A stretch of DNA of 5,823 nt from Planctomycetota bacterium. GTDB taxonomy: Bacteria; Planctomycetota; Planctomycetia; Isosphaerales; Isosphaeraceae. The position numbers and the translations under genes are program-made. This document shows, piece by piece, positions 5,769-5,823 of this stretch. The DNA lies in assembly GCA_021778575.1 (NCBI GenBank), contig JAJYCH010000342.1:1-5823 (forward strand), in the 5' to 3' direction. How positions within the stretch are numbered: the stretch's first letter is position 1; every line of letters begins with the position of its first letter. The notes below the pieces were generated by a model, which made no database searches, was not told the DNA's origin, and saw only the letters and a program-made list of their open reading frames with translations.

Positions 5769-5797
5769 AGTAAAGCAAGGCCGCCCGCTACTGTCCA
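5769..5797 (-). promoter_or_regulatory. Candidate promoter of the IS701 transposase, possibly leaderless
   Basis: TGGACA (5797-5792, five of six bases of the -35 consensus) and a poor -10 TTTACT (5774-5769) are separated by exactly 17 bases. The -10 ends six bases before the ATG, so transcription would begin at or next to the start codon, which would explain the missing ribosome binding site. The -35 lies inside the inverted repeat, where bound transposase could repress it. The -10 match is weak. Confidence 0.3.
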
Positions 5798-5817
5798 GAT
5801 GCTCCTACGGAGTAGTA
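5789..5817 (-). repeat. IS701-family right terminal inverted repeat
   Basis: This is the partner of 4345-4373. It lies 26 bases upstream of the transposase start codon, so it is the promoter-proximal end. Confidence 0.9.
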
Positions 5818-5821
5818 CTAG
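5818..5821. repeat. CTAG at the right edge of the IS701-family element
   Basis: This third copy of CTAG in the IS array follows the right inverted repeat. Only two bases of the original host sequence remain beyond it in this window. Confidence 0.75.
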
Positions 5822-5823
5822 GA

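Larger units (their letters stand above)
4345..5817 (-). mobile_element. IS701-family insertion sequence
   Basis: The element is 1473 bp, within the usual IS701 size, with 29-bp terminal inverted repeats matching at 26 positions. The outermost 19 are perfect (TACTACTCCGTAGGAGCAT). CTAG flanks it on both sides, in agreement with the 4-bp YTAR target known for the family. It has one transposase gene on the minus strand. Nearly identical ends and intact catalytic residues suggest recent insertion and possible activity, subject to the frameshift near the 3' end of the gene. Confidence 0.9.

Noticed and set aside
1..5823. CRISPR arrays, tRNA or rRNA genes
   Set aside because: No regularly spaced repeats, no cloverleaf with a T-loop motif, and no rRNA-like stretch were seen on either strand.

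Overview
This window reads like high-GC chromosomal DNA from an environmental bacterium. A planctomycete is my best guess, from the mix of a GYF_2-domain membrane protein, a TerY-type von Willebrand A (VWA) protein with a PP2C partner, and the style of the two insertion sequences. That is a judgement from memory of such genomes, not something the bases prove. There are three regions: a signalling gene cluster on the minus strand (1-2492), about 1 kb with no convincing intact gene (2493-3491), and two insertion sequences packed end to end (3492-5821).

The signalling cluster is transcribed right to left. First comes a 403-residue protein with an N-terminal GYF_2 domain, two membrane segments and a conserved-looking C-terminal domain. 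After a 184-base spacer comes a 250-residue VWA protein with a complete metal-ion-dependent adhesion site. Three bases after its stop codon begins a PP2C-type Ser/Thr phosphatase, cut by the left edge of the window after 113 residues. VWA plus PP2C is the core of the 'TerY-P triad' known from comparative genomics, whose third member is a Ser/Thr protein kinase. A kinase would be expected just left of base 1, and that is the most useful prediction from this window. The likely theme is reversible protein phosphorylation organised on a VWA scaffold, here perhaps tied to the membrane by the GYF_2 protein. Substrate and signal cannot be read from the sequence.

The spacer (2493-3491) holds two diverged copies of one repeat in inverted orientation (2794-2865 and 3163-3231), possibly the ends of a small MITE-like element. 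It also holds a short inverted repeat and a protein-like reading frame without a start codon that may be a gene remnant.

The right part is a compound of two unrelated insertion sequences. One IS5-family element (IS427-like group, 845 bp, plus-strand transposase) is dead by two separate lesions: the first catalytic Asp is Asn, and there is an in-frame stop. It also carries the A-tract frameshift site usual for its group. Immediately next to it lies an IS701-family element (1473 bp, minus-strand transposase) with long inverted repeats and intact catalytic residues. The family-typical C-terminus of its transposase is in the -1 frame behind a textbook A AAA AAG slippery heptamer. A CTAG tetranucleotide stands left of, between and right of the two elements, so one element landed exactly in the target duplication of the other.
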